A DNA stretch of 64,000 nt from positions 496,001 through 560,000 of the forward strand of contig NZ_QGDB01000002.1 of the NCBI RefSeq assembly GCF_003149535.1. Reading direction: 5' to 3'. A model generated the notes under the pieces. It had not been told where the DNA came from and made no database searches. It saw only the letters and a program-made list of their open reading frames with translations. Shown piece after piece: positions 1-8,214 of the stretch (within the stretch, counting starts at the first letter, position 1; each line of letters starts with the position of its first letter). Source of the stretch: Falsochrobactrum shanghaiense (GTDB lineage Bacteria > Pseudomonadota > Alphaproteobacteria > Rhizobiales > Rhizobiaceae). The position numbers and the translations under genes were made by a program.

Positions 1-1
1 A

Positions 2-472
2 ATCATTCTGGAGCAGCTGGGAGAGGGGGCAGAGGAAAACTCCAATTATTTCGCCTCATTGCAATCGGTTCTGGTCAATCTTTTGTTACGCAATGCGCAG
101 GTTGCACACTCGATGGGCGGGACGCAATCGGGCCTTAGCGCTTATGCCTGTGGGCAAATAGAGGCCTATTTGAAGGCGAATTTTCGCAACCCGGTTTCCG
201 TGCCGGAGATGGCGCTCATGCTGGGCATATCGGCGGGACATTTCGCAACCTGTTTTCGTGAGAGTTTCGGTGAGACCCCGCATCAATATCTGATGAAGCT
301 GCGATTGGACGAGGCAGAACGCTGCCTGGTCGAAACCGATATGCCGATAAGCGAGATCGCGGCGCGGTTAAGCTTTTCAAGCCAAAGCCATTTGACAACC
401 GCATTGCGAAAATATCGCCAGCTGACCCCGGGAGAGATAAGGCGGCGCGGACGACAGCAGCGCTTGCGATAA
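2..472 (+). CDS. AraC-family transcriptional regulator, C-terminal part (5' end outside window)
   Basis: The reading frame is open from the first bases, so the gene starts upstream of the window. What remains is about 156 residues ending at a TAA. The last ~100 residues carry the double helix-turn-helix of AraC/XylS regulators: a first helix pair around 'SVPEMALMLGISAGHFATCF', then 'RLDEAERCL', then the second pair 'ISEIAARLSFSSQSHLTTAL' followed by 'YRQLTPGEIRR', the usual family signature. It is a DNA-binding transcription factor. The ligand-binding N-terminus is missing, so the inducer and targets cannot be told. A strong hairpin follows about 95 bases after the stop. Family assignment is firm; the role is unknown. 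Confidence 0.9.
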   Translation: MILEQLGEGAEENSNYFASLQSVLVNLLLRNAQVAHSMGGTQSGLSAYACGQIEAYLKANFRNPVSVPEMALMLGISAGHFATCFRESFGETPHQYLMKLRLDEAERCLVETDMPISEIAARLSFSSQSHLTTALRKYRQLTPGEIRRRGRQQRLR

Positions 473-567
473 GGGCAAATCGTCACCTGAAGATTGGGCC
501 GCATAATTCTCGTCGAGAAATAGCAGGGTTTTTGGCCTGATCTGTCCAGCAATAGATCAAAAGATGA

Positions 568-600
568 GGAAATCAGCCTATCAGGCTGATTTCCTTGCTT
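568..600 (+). terminator. Rho-independent terminator after the AraC gene
   Basis: A perfect 12-bp stem (GGAAATCAGCCT / AGGCTGATTTCC) with a 3-base loop, followed by a T-rich stretch (TTGCTTATTATT). It sits downstream of the plus-strand AraC gene and upstream of the next promoter. Confidence 0.75.
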
Positions 601-734
601 ATTATTCAAGGCTTCATATTAGTTCGTCACCACGACCTGAATAATCCTGCCATTCATCGTGCCTGCGCCATATGACAATCCACACTCCCCCCGGCTTCCG
701 CCAGCACCAAGAAAGGGCCATTCCATTTGTCGCC

Positions 735-764
735 TTGCTGTAATGCTTCGTGCGCAGGTATACT
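735..764 (+). promoter_or_regulatory. Candidate sigma70 promoter for the 51-residue mini-protein
   Basis: TTGCTG (735-740) and TATACT (759-764) are separated by 18 bp and lie about 55 bp upstream of the start codon at 819. This is pattern matching only. The rest of 601-734 shows nothing I recognise. Confidence 0.4.
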
Positions 765-818
765 CTTGCCAATTATGAGGGTAGAAATCCCTTCCTTGCG
801 CGGGAAAGGAATTGAAAA

Positions 819-974
819 ATGGCGCGTATTACTGATGAAAAGGATGAGCAGATCACCATCACTCCGGATGCGGCAAGTGGAGGAGATTCGAAGGGCAGCA
901 CGCTTCTGCCGATGTTGATAGCCGGGCTGGCTCTGGTTGTCATTGGAGCCATTGTCCTCATGTATTTCGTCTAA
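819..974 (+). CDS. 51-residue single-pass membrane mini-protein, unknown function
   Basis: This short gene is preceded by a good ribosome binding site (GGGAAAGGA, 802-810) and a candidate promoter. The product starts MARITDEKDEQITITPD and has a polar, acidic N-terminal half of about 27 residues. A hydrophobic segment of about 22 residues (roughly 29-50, LLPMLIAGLALVVIGAIVLM) runs to the C-terminus. That predicts a small tail-anchored or single-pass inner-membrane protein. It stands alone between the AraC gene and the diguanylate cyclase. I do not recognise a family. The evidence that it is real is the RBS, the promoter and the coherent membrane topology. Confidence 0.6.
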   Translation: MARITDEKDEQITITPDAASGGDSKGSTLLPMLIAGLALVVIGAIVLMYFV

Positions 975-1219
975 GCCTCATAGAGAATTGGTGACTGTGC
1001 CCGGACGGTTTTATTTTCCGGCCATCCCCGGATTGGTCCTTGCCTGAAGAGAGCAGATTGTGCGCTCAGGCCGATTATGCTGCGGGCAAAGGCAGCCATT
1101 ATCATAAAGTCGAAGAGCACTTGCCTTTCTGCCATATCCTTGCTTTGTATTTTAGACATATCCAATGGGAAGCGACTTCTCGTACCTGACGGACTCTCAG
1201 CTATTCAAATCGGACGAAA

Positions 1220-2356
1220 ATGGACGTTCCCTCTAATCCGCTTGTTTTGATAGGGCCGAGCATATTGCTTGTTTTTGCCCTTTATTTTCTTGCGTTCTGG
1301 ATGTCCGATAAAAGGCGCAGGCATCTCCTTTTCTTTGCTGTCGCCGTCTTTTTGTTTTGTCTGGGCGCACTCTCGCAAATGCTCAAGATTCCCTTCGATC
1401 AGGGCATCAACGCGCTTGTCTCCGCCTTTGTTTATACACTCAGTGTCTTGCTGCTTTGCGATGGTTTGCTCCGGCGCAGCGGCAAGCGAATAAGCGGTCT
1501 GCTTTATTGCGTGGCCCTGTTCTTTGTCGTGGGAGGGATTGCCTATTATTTTTATGTCGAGCGCAATCTGTTCGTTCGCATTTATATCCTGAATTTCGGG
1601 ATCGGCCTGATCTTCCTTTTTACACTCTGGCAATTACATATGTTGCGCCGGGGAAGTGTGCCTGAAAAAATGTTGTTCTGGCTGCTTTTGGCTTTTACCA
1701 GCCAGTTCTTTATCCGGACCGGGCTGACTGCAAATAGCCTCCTTGAAACACCAGCCGTTTTCAGCGAGTCGCAATTTTGGTTGATATTACAATTTTCTCT
1801 TGCAGTGTTCGGCGTCGCCTTTGCATTGGCCATACTGGCAGTCGTGGTGAGCGACAAAGTATCGACGCTTGAAGTCGAGCGTGCGATGGATCCGATGACC
1901 GGCCTCCTCAATCGTCGTGGCTTTACGGAACAAGCGGAAAGATTAATGCAGAATGCGCAGGAAGCGCCATTGTGCCTTCTCGCCATCGATATTGATCATT
2001 TCAAACGCGTCAATGATAGCTATGGCCATCCCGTCGGTGACAATGTGATCAGGGGAATTGGCGAGATCATCAAAAGGGTGGCTGGTCCGGCTGCCTTATG
2101 CGCGCGATTGGGCGGGGAAGAGTTTGCGGTACTCTCGCCGCGCACCGATCTGGCCGCGGCAACGCAATTGGCGAATGATATTCGGGCCACTATCCGGGAC
2201 GCGTCTTTCGCGGGCATTCCTGCTACCTATGAAGTAACTGTCAGTATCGGCATAAAGGCGGCAAAGTCGCACTATACGCTCGAGAGGCTGCTGCTCAACT
2301 CCGATGAGGCGCTCTATCGTGCAAAGCGCGCAGGCCGTGACAGGGTAGAGGCCTGA
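1220..2356 (+). CDS. Membrane-anchored GGDEF diguanylate cyclase
   Basis: The 378-residue protein has about seven predicted membrane helices in residues 8-211 and a GGDEF domain from about residue 225 to the end. The domain opens with DPMTGLLNRRGF, has the metal-binding DIDHFKRVNDSYGH segment, and its active-site signature is GGEEF. It should make cyclic di-GMP from two GTP at the inner membrane. The position where an allosteric product-inhibition site (RxxD, five residues before the signature) would sit reads GPAA, so feedback inhibition through that site is not expected. The N-terminal membrane region is probably a sensor; its signal is unknown. It appears to be a single-gene unit; the following otsB starts about 57 bp later or less. 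Confidence 0.9.
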   Translation: MDVPSNPLVLIGPSILLVFALYFLAFWMSDKRRRHLLFFAVAVFLFCLGALSQMLKIPFDQGINALVSAFVYTLSVLLLCDGLLRRSGKRISGLLYCVALFFVVGGIAYYFYVERNLFVRIYILNFGIGLIFLFTLWQLHMLRRGSVPEKMLFWLLLAFTSQFFIRTGLTANSLLETPAVFSESQFWLILQFSLAVFGVAFALAILAVVVSDKVSTLEVERAMDPMTGLLNRRGFTEQAERLMQNAQEAPLCLLAIDIDHFKRVNDSYGHPVGDNVIRGIGEIIKRVAGPAALCARLGGEEFAVLSPRTDLAAATQLANDIRATIRDASFAGIPATYEVTVSIGIKAAKSHYTLERLLLNSDEALYRAKRAGRDRVEA

Positions 2357-2412
2357 CGCATATATTGCCGTCAGCGGTTGAATTTCTCAGTGCATGCCAT
2401 ATCCTTTCATGC

Positions 2413-3270
2413 ATGCAGCAGAATGATCCTGAAATGGCTGGACCAGCTATTAATTCCACAAAAATCGATATGATCTCTTCCAGCGGCATTCGCTTTTTAA
2501 GTCCGTTGGGAAACGTGGATCAGATCGACTTTTCCGATCTTGCGGATTGGGCATTCTTCTTTGATCTCGACGGAACCCTGCTCGATATAGCATCCTTGCC
2601 CGATGCGGTGGCGCCGGAAGAAGGATTGCAGGCCGCTCTTGAGGCACTGGAGCAACGATGTGCGGGTGCGCTTGCTATCGTCACGGGCAGGTCGGTGGAA
2701 TTTGTGGACCAGCTTTTCCCCACGCACAGATTTTCCGTGGCTGGCCTTCACGGCGCGCAGATCAGGCTGGCGGCGGGGAAGGGCGGTTTAGATGACGGCA
2801 GCGCCATAACAGTTTCCGAAGATTTCCGGCAGGCTCTTGAATTTGCAAGGCGGGCTGCAAGCAGCCTTGCAGGCGTAATTTTCGAAGATAAAGGCGGGGC
2901 TTTTGCACTGCACTATCGTCTTGCGCCTGATCGGGAAGCAGAGGTCCGGCTTGTTATGGAGAAAGCCCATGATCTTGCGGGCAGGGGCTTCTCCTTGCAG
3001 CCGGGAAAGTTCGTTGTCGAACTCAAGCCGTCCGGCAGCGACAAGGGGGCGGCCATCCACGCCTTCATGCGGATGGAACCTTTCAACGGCAGACGGCCTT
3101 TCGCAACAGGGGATGACGATACGGATGAGCGGATGTTTGCCGTCGCCAATAAGATGGGCGGATTGAGCCTGCGAGTGGGAACATTGCAGGACGCCGCACA
3201 AAGTGCTGCCGTGGCGCAAATCGCATCGCCGCAGATTTTGAGACGCTGGATAAGGAGATTAACGGAATGA
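2413..3270 (+). CDS. otsB: Trehalose-6-phosphate phosphatase
   Basis: HAD-superfamily phosphatase that removes phosphate from trehalose-6-phosphate, the last step of the OtsA-OtsB pathway in the cytoplasm. The catalytic motif I is FFFDLDGTLLD. Further family signatures are AIVTGRS (motif II), ELKPSGSDKGAAI (lysine region) and ATGDDDTDERMF (motif IV acidic residues). About 285 residues from the chosen start. The start is uncertain: an upstream TTG (2365) and in-frame ATGs at 2434 and 2470 are alternatives, and none has a convincing ribosome binding site. It overlaps the next gene by 4 bp, so co-translation with the GH15 gene is likely. It opens a three-gene trehalose cluster. Confidence 0.87.
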   Translation: MQQNDPEMAGPAINSTKIDMISSSGIRFLSPLGNVDQIDFSDLADWAFFFDLDGTLLDIASLPDAVAPEEGLQAALEALEQRCAGALAIVTGRSVEFVDQLFPTHRFSVAGLHGAQIRLAAGKGGLDDGSAITVSEDFRQALEFARRAASSLAGVIFEDKGGAFALHYRLAPDREAEVRLVMEKAHDLAGRGFSLQPGKFVVELKPSGSDKGAAIHAFMRMEPFNGRRPFATGDDDTDERMFAVANKMGGLSLRVGTLQDAAQSAAVAQIASPQILRRWIRRLTE

Positions 3271-5081
3271 ATGCGGATTCGGCATCACAAAGACCCGCTC
3301 CGTCACTGGATCTGGGAGTTGTGGGCAATGCCGCACTTGCAGCCCTGATCGACCGGCAGGGGAGCGTATCGTGGATGTGCTTTCCGCGTATGGACGCAGA
3401 TCCGGTTTTTTGCGGATTACTGGCCCCGACCGAAGACCCCGATGACGGGGTCTGGCGCTTTTCATTGGCAGGGCAGGCAGCAAGCCAGCAACGCTATATG
3501 CGCAATACGGCGATCCTTGAAACCATATTGAGCGATGCGGAAGGCAATCAGGTAAAGATCACCGATTTCGCGCCGCGGTTTAAAATGGGAGGCCGAATAT
3601 TTCGGGGATACACTCTGGTTCGCATCGTCGAGCCGCTTTCGGGCACGCCCAGATTGTCCGTCTTGCTGCGCCCGCGCCGCGCCTATGGCGAATATCCTCC
3701 AGAAACGACACGCGGAACCAGCCATGTCCGCTATATTCTTGGCGATCATGTTCTGCGCTTAACCACCGATGCGCCAGTCGAATATGTGTTGAGCGAAACG
3801 CCCTTCATACTCGATCGCCCCTTGGCTTTCGTCCTCGGACCCGATGAACGGCTTACAGAAAGTCCGATGGGTATTGCGCGTCGCTTCCTGCGCGAAACGC
3901 GCCATTACTGGCTCGACTGGGTGCGCAGCCTCGCGCTTCCGGCGGATTTTCAGGATGTGGTCATTCGCGCAGCAATCACCCTCAAGCTCTGCTCGAATGA
4001 AGAAACCGGAGCCATCGTTGCCGCACTGACCACGTCTATTCCCGAATATGAGGCAAGCGGGCGGACATGGGATTATCGCTTCTGCTGGCTTCGGGATTCC
4101 TATTTCACGGTCAAGGCGCTGAACAGCCTCAACGCGACGCTGACCATGGAAAACTATCTTGCCTATGTCTCCAACCTCGCAGCCGGATCAACCGATGGTT
4201 ACATGCAGCCGCTATTCGGACTGGGGCTTGAGCGGCAACTGGACGAATATGTTGTAAAGGGTCTTTCCGGCTATCGGAATTTCGGTCCCGTAAGGCGCGG
4301 CAATGCAGCGTGGACGCAGGTGCAGAACGACGGCTACGGCTCTGTAATCCTTGCAGCGATCCAGTGCTTTTTCGATGAACGACTGCCCGATATGGGCGGC
4401 GAGGCGCTCTTCCGCCTTCTGGAGCGGTTGGGGGAGGAGGCGGAGGCGAGGTGGGACCAGCCGGATGCCGGCCTGTGGGAATTTCGGTTGCGCAATGGAG
4501 TCCATACACATTCGGCGGTGATGTGCTGGGCCGCATGCGACCGGCTGGCCCGCATAGCAACACGGCTCGACTTTCCCGATTCTGCCGAGCGATGGGCTGC
4601 CAGCGCCCAAAAAATGCGCTCAGAAATTCTGGAGCGCGCCTGGAATTCCGCAAAGGGGACGTTCGTTTCGGTCTTCGAAGGCTCTGATCTGGATGCCAGC
4701 CTGCTCCTGATGGCCGAATCCGGCTTTGTTGCGCCGGATGACCCGCGTTTTCTGGCGACAGTTGCGGCCTGCGAAAAGACATTGCGCTTTGGCAATCATC
4801 TTTATCGCTATCGTACACCCGACGATTTTGGTGCGCCGGAGACGGCTTTTACCGCCTGCACCTTCTGGCTGATCGACGCGCTGGTTCGCACCGGTCGCCA
4901 AGCGGAAGCGCGCGAAATATTCCATGACATCCTTTCGCATCGCAATCATCTTGGCCTGCTTTCGGAAGGTGTACATGTCGAAAGCGGCGAACTCTGGGGC
5001 AATTTTCCGCAAACTTATTCGATGGTGGGGCTGATTAACGCTGCAATGGCGCTATCTCGTTCATGGGAGGAAGTCCTGTGA
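3267..5081 (+). CDS. Glycoside hydrolase family 15 (glucoamylase/trehalase-like)
   Basis: 604-residue protein with the layout of bacterial GH15 enzymes: an N-terminal beta-domain opening DLGVVGNAALAALIDRQGS and SWMCFPRMDADPVF, then an (alpha/alpha)6 catalytic domain. That domain carries WDYRFCWLRDSYFTVKAL, the usual active-site segment, and EGVHVESGELWGNFPQ near the end. Members hydrolyse alpha-glucosidic bonds, and several bacterial GH15 enzymes are trehalases. Lying between otsB (4-bp overlap) and otsA (4-bp overlap with the GTG start), it probably acts on trehalose; this is inferred from context only. No signal peptide is visible, so it should be cytoplasmic. GH15 membership is secure; the substrate is not. 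Confidence 0.85.
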   Translation: MNADSASQRPAPSLDLGVVGNAALAALIDRQGSVSWMCFPRMDADPVFCGLLAPTEDPDDGVWRFSLAGQAASQQRYMRNTAILETILSDAEGNQVKITDFAPRFKMGGRIFRGYTLVRIVEPLSGTPRLSVLLRPRRAYGEYPPETTRGTSHVRYILGDHVLRLTTDAPVEYVLSETPFILDRPLAFVLGPDERLTESPMGIARRFLRETRHYWLDWVRSLALPADFQDVVIRAAITLKLCSNEETGAIVAALTTSIPEYEASGRTWDYRFCWLRDSYFTVKALNSLNATLTMENYLAYVSNLAAGSTDGYMQPLFGLGLERQLDEYVVKGLSGYRNFGPVRRGNAAWTQVQNDGYGSVILAAIQCFFDERLPDMGGEALFRLLERLGEEAEARWDQPDAGLWEFRLRNGVHTHSAVMCWAACDRLARIATRLDFPDSAERWAASAQKMRSEILERAWNSAKGTFVSVFEGSDLDASLLLMAESGFVAPDDPRFLATVAACEKTLRFGNHLYRYRTPDDFGAPETAFTACTFWLIDALVRTGRQAEAREIFHDILSHRNHLGLLSEGVHVESGELWGNFPQTYSMVGLINAAMALSRSWEEVL

Positions 5082-6496
5082 GCCGCCTTATCGTCGTTTC
5101 CAACCGGGTTCCCGATCCGGGGCGCCCGCCAGCGGGCGGCCTAGCCGTAGCCATGCACGCCGCGCTACAGGCGCGCGGTGGAGTGTGGATGGGCTGGTCT
5201 GGTCAATCAAGCGGGGAGGACGATCCCGGACCGCTGGCCACCCGACAGGAGGGGCAGATTTCCTATGCCCTGACTGACCTGTCTGATCGTGACCTGTCGG
5301 AATATTATGAAGGTCTGGCCAACAGGGTGCTCTGGCCGCTCTGCCATTATCGCATCGACCTGACCGATTATGCACGACGCGATATGGCGGGCTACCTGCG
5401 TGTCAACCGCTTGTTCGCCAGCCGCCTGCGGCCACTGATCGAGCCGGACGACATCATCTGGATTCACGATTATCACCTCATCCCGCTCGCCGCCGAATTG
5501 CGCCAGATGGGCGTTGCGAACCGCATCGGCTTTTTCATGCATATTCCCTGGCCATCGCCGGACGTGTTTCTCACATTGCCGGTTCAGGATATGCTTTTGC
5601 GCGCCATGACCGCGCATGACCTGATCGGTTTTCAGACAGAGGACGATGCGGAGAATTTTGCGCTTTGCCTGAAGCGTGGCGGAGTAGCCCGCCCTTTAGT
5701 GGAGCAACCGGGCCTGTTTTACACTCAAGAGCGGCAGTTTCGGGTCGGCGCCTTTCCCATTGGCATCGATGCGAGGGCATTTTCCCATTCGGCCAGGACG
5801 ACAATCGAAAACGCAACGATCCGGCGGTTCGGACAATCGCTTGAGGGCCGGGAACTGATCATCGGAGTCGACCGGCTGGATTACACGAAAGGCTTGCCAC
5901 AGCGGTTGATCGGCTTTCACCGTTTTCTTGAAAACAATCCGGCATGGCATGGGCGTGTAACCTTTCTTCAGATCACCCCGAAAAGCCGTTCAGGCGTGGC
6001 GGAATATGAGGCATTGCAGCGGGAAGTCGATGAAGTCGCGGGCCACATTAACGGAACATTGGGCCGCCTCGACTGGACACCCGTGCGTTATGTCAACCGG
6101 GCATTCAGCCATCATGTGCTGGCAGCAATCTATCGAATGGCCAAGATAGGTCTGGTAACGCCGCTGCGGGATGGAATGAACCTCGTTGCAAAGGAATATG
6201 TGGCCGCTCAGGACCCGGAGGACCCCGGCGTGCTCGTGCTGTCGCGTTTTGCCGGTGCGGCGCATGAACTCGGGGGCGGGGCGCTTCTCGTCAATCCCTA
6301 TGATGTGGAAACCATCGCCGACGCGATTGGGCGTGCAGTGTCCATGCCCCTTGAGCAGAAACGCGAACGTTATGCAGCCATGGCCGAAGCGGTCAGGAAA
6401 AACGATGTCTTCGACTGGTGCAATCACTATCTCGATCAGCTCGCGAATTTGCCTGCAACGACTGTCAATCACGAGAACGAGATTCCGCGAGGATGA
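5078..6496 (+). CDS. otsA: Alpha,alpha-trehalose-phosphate synthase (UDP-forming)
   Basis: GT20 glycosyltransferase joining glucose-6-phosphate and UDP-glucose to trehalose-6-phosphate in the cytoplasm. Visible motifs are SNRVPDPGRPPAGGLAVA (N-terminal sugar-phosphate loop), WIHDYHLIPLAAELR, GFFMHIPWPSPDVF, GVDRLDYTKGL (donor site) and DGMNLVAKEYVAAQ near the C-terminus. I chose the GTG at 5078 because GGGAGG lies 7 nt upstream and the protein then begins MSRLIVVSNRV, as in the family; an ATG at 5063 would hide this RBS inside the gene. About 472 residues, normal length. It overlaps the GH15 gene by 4 bp and is the last gene of the otsB-GH15-otsA unit. Confidence 0.95.
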   Translation: MSRLIVVSNRVPDPGRPPAGGLAVAMHAALQARGGVWMGWSGQSSGEDDPGPLATRQEGQISYALTDLSDRDLSEYYEGLANRVLWPLCHYRIDLTDYARRDMAGYLRVNRLFASRLRPLIEPDDIIWIHDYHLIPLAAELRQMGVANRIGFFMHIPWPSPDVFLTLPVQDMLLRAMTAHDLIGFQTEDDAENFALCLKRGGVARPLVEQPGLFYTQERQFRVGAFPIGIDARAFSHSARTTIENATIRRFGQSLEGRELIIGVDRLDYTKGLPQRLIGFHRFLENNPAWHGRVTFLQITPKSRSGVAEYEALQREVDEVAGHINGTLGRLDWTPVRYVNRAFSHHVLAAIYRMAKIGLVTPLRDGMNLVAKEYVAAQDPEDPGVLVLSRFAGAAHELGGGALLVNPYDVETIADAIGRAVSMPLEQKRERYAAMAEAVRKNDVFDWCNHYLDQLANLPATTVNHENEIPRG

Positions 6497-6505
6497 TTTC
6501 CCGCG

Positions 6506-7147
6506 TTACTCCTTGCTTGCAACAAGCGGAACGAACATGACGCTTCCAAGGTCTTGCTCTTCGAATTCGTTAGCGGCTCGCCGCCGGATTCGCAGCAAGC
6601 GCTGCAAACGCCTGTTCGGACCGACAGGAATAATCAGATTACCGCCAATTGCGAGCTGCTTGTAGAATTCAGGCGGAATATCCGTGCTGCCTGCTGCAAC
6701 AATAATGGCATCGAAAGGAGCCTGTTCAGGCCAGCCCTTGCTGCCGTCGCCAATACGCAATTCGACATTTTCGCAACCAAGCTCTTTCAAGCGCAATCGG
6801 GCAGCATTTCCAAGAGAAGCATGCCGTTCGATGGAAAAGAGGCGCTGAACCATTTGTGCCATGACAGCCGCCGCATATCCGGAACCGGTTCCCACTTCCA
6901 ATATGCGAGCAGCGGGCATCAGTTCAGCAGCCTCAAGCATGAGCGCCACGATATAAGGCTGTGAGATGGTTTGTCCTTGCGCGATCGGAAGGGGTGAATC
7001 TTCATAGGCCGACTCTTCCCAGCCTGCATCGACAAACCGCTCTCTGGGCACTTTGCCCATAGCATCCAGAACGCGCTTGTCATGAATGCCGCGCTGGATC
7101 AGTTGAGTTTCGACCATTTGTGCGCGTGCATATTCGAAATCGGGCAT
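6506..7147 (-). CDS. pcm: Protein-L-isoaspartate O-methyltransferase
   Basis: SAM-dependent repair enzyme that methylates abnormal L-isoaspartyl residues so they can revert to aspartate. The methyltransferase motif I is ILEVGTGSGYAAAVMAQ; GRxxFV-like (RERFVDAGW), LPIAQGQTISQPYIVALM and IIVPVG-like (NLIIPVGP) segments match the family. About 213 residues. The start at 7147 is favoured over an upstream in-frame codon because AGGAGG lies just before it. It converges on otsA with only 9 bp between stop codons, and it is divergent from alkB. Confidence 0.93.
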   Translation of the reverse strand: MPDFEYARAQMVETQLIQRGIHDKRVLDAMGKVPRERFVDAGWEESAYEDSPLPIAQGQTISQPYIVALMLEAAELMPAARILEVGTGSGYAAAVMAQMVQRLFSIERHASLGNAARLRLKELGCENVELRIGDGSKGWPEQAPFDAIIVAAGSTDIPPEFYKQLAIGGNLIIPVGPNRRLQRLLRIRRRAANEFEEQDLGSVMFVPLVASKE

Positions 7148-7489
7148 AAGAACCTCCTCGGATGAGCGGTTCGTCAAAGCTGGACCGGATTGAAGCCGCG
7201 GGGGTCAGGGTGTTTTGCCGTCCGCAGTGTATCCATTTCCAAACGTCCATAGGGAAGGAAAGTTTCCTTCACCATTGCAGTCCGGGAGAGGCGCGGCCTC
7301 CAGTTGTGTCTACTCCGGCTCTATACATGGATCACATAATCTATCTTATGGAACTACTGTTCTGATCGCAGATACTGGAGTTAAATCCGTGGTTGGCTGG
7401 CTAGATAAGCCGTTGGAAAAAGCCGGAGGCAAGCTTTCGCCTCACGCTTTGAAGGATTTCATTCCGCTTTATTATGCTAAACTCAGCCT
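7148..7489. other. Intergenic region between divergent pcm and alkB
   Basis: No convincing gene. Several short open frames exist but none has a good start signal. A GGAAGGAAA/TTTCCTTC inverted repeat lies around 7255-7272. The alkB promoter candidate lies at the right-hand end. Confidence 0.6.
7449..7478 (+). promoter_or_regulatory. Candidate alkB promoter giving a near-leaderless mRNA
   Basis: TTGAAG (7449-7454) and TATGCT (7473-7478) with an 18-bp spacer. The alkB ATG is at 7490, only 11 bp after the -10 box, and no Shine-Dalgarno sequence is visible, so the transcript may be leaderless or have a leader of a few bases. Confidence 0.4.
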
Positions 7490-8128
7490 ATGAAAGATTT
7501 GTTTTCCGAACTTGAGACGCATGAAGCGCTGGCGGATGGCGCCATTCTTATGCATGGCTTTGCGCTCGCAGATGAAGCGGCCATTCTCCATGCCATAGAA
7601 CAGGTCGTCGAGGCCGCACCATTCCGGCATATGAATACGCCTGGCGGTTTTCGCATGTCCGTGGCAATGACCAATTGCGGTGCTTTTGGCTGGGTCACGG
7701 ATCGTCACGGCTATCGCTATAGTCCAGTAGACCCGCAATCCGGTGATCCATGGCCGCAAATGCCACCCATATTGCAAGCGCTGGCAGAACGTGCAGCGCA
7801 AGAAGCAGGCTATCGGGATTTTTCGCCGGATGCCTGTCTCATCAATCGCTATGAACCCAGCACGAAAATGTCGTTGCATCAGGATAAAGATGAACAGGAC
7901 TTCAATAATCCGATCGTATCGGTTTCACTCGGCCTGCCTGCGAGCTTTCAGTTTGGCGGCTTGAAACGCACCGATCCTGTCCGCAAATATGCCCTGCATC
8001 ACGGAGACGTCGTCGTATGGGGTGGTCCATCCCGCCTCTTCTATCATGGGATTCTGGCATTAAAACAGGGGCAGCACCCGCTGGTGGGAAGCCTGCGTCT
8101 CAATCTGACATTCAGAAAGGCAGTTTAG
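7490..8128 (+). CDS. alkB: Alpha-ketoglutarate-dependent DNA repair dioxygenase AlkB
   Basis: Fe(II)/2-oxoglutarate dioxygenase that oxidatively removes methyl groups such as 1-methyladenine and 3-methylcytosine from DNA. The iron-binding HxD is in MSLHQDKDEQD, the distal His in RLFYHGI, and the 2-oxoglutarate-binding arginine region is RLNLTFR at the C-terminus. Substrate-loop segments MSVAMTNCGAFGWVTD and INRYEPSTKMSLHQD match E. coli AlkB. 212 residues, normal length. It is a single gene with its own candidate promoter and a strong terminator after the stop. Confidence 0.95.
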   Translation: MKDLFSELETHEALADGAILMHGFALADEAAILHAIEQVVEAAPFRHMNTPGGFRMSVAMTNCGAFGWVTDRHGYRYSPVDPQSGDPWPQMPPILQALAERAAQEAGYRDFSPDACLINRYEPSTKMSLHQDKDEQDFNNPIVSVSLGLPASFQFGGLKRTDPVRKYALHHGDVVVWGGPSRLFYHGILALKQGQHPLVGSLRLNLTFRKAV

Positions 8129-8178
8129 AAAGCAATATATGAGGAATATAAGATAATATATTGATTTTACGTAATAAT

Positions 8179-8213
8179 GGCCCTGAACTTTCGTGAGTTC
8201 AGGGCCTTGTTTT
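8179..8213 (+). terminator. Rho-independent terminator after alkB
   Basis: Perfect 11-bp stem (GGCCCTGAACT / AGTTCAGGGCC) with loop TTCGTG, followed by TTGTTTT. It ends 2 bp before the stop codon of the convergent MFS gene. Confidence 0.88.
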
Positions 8214-8214
8214 A

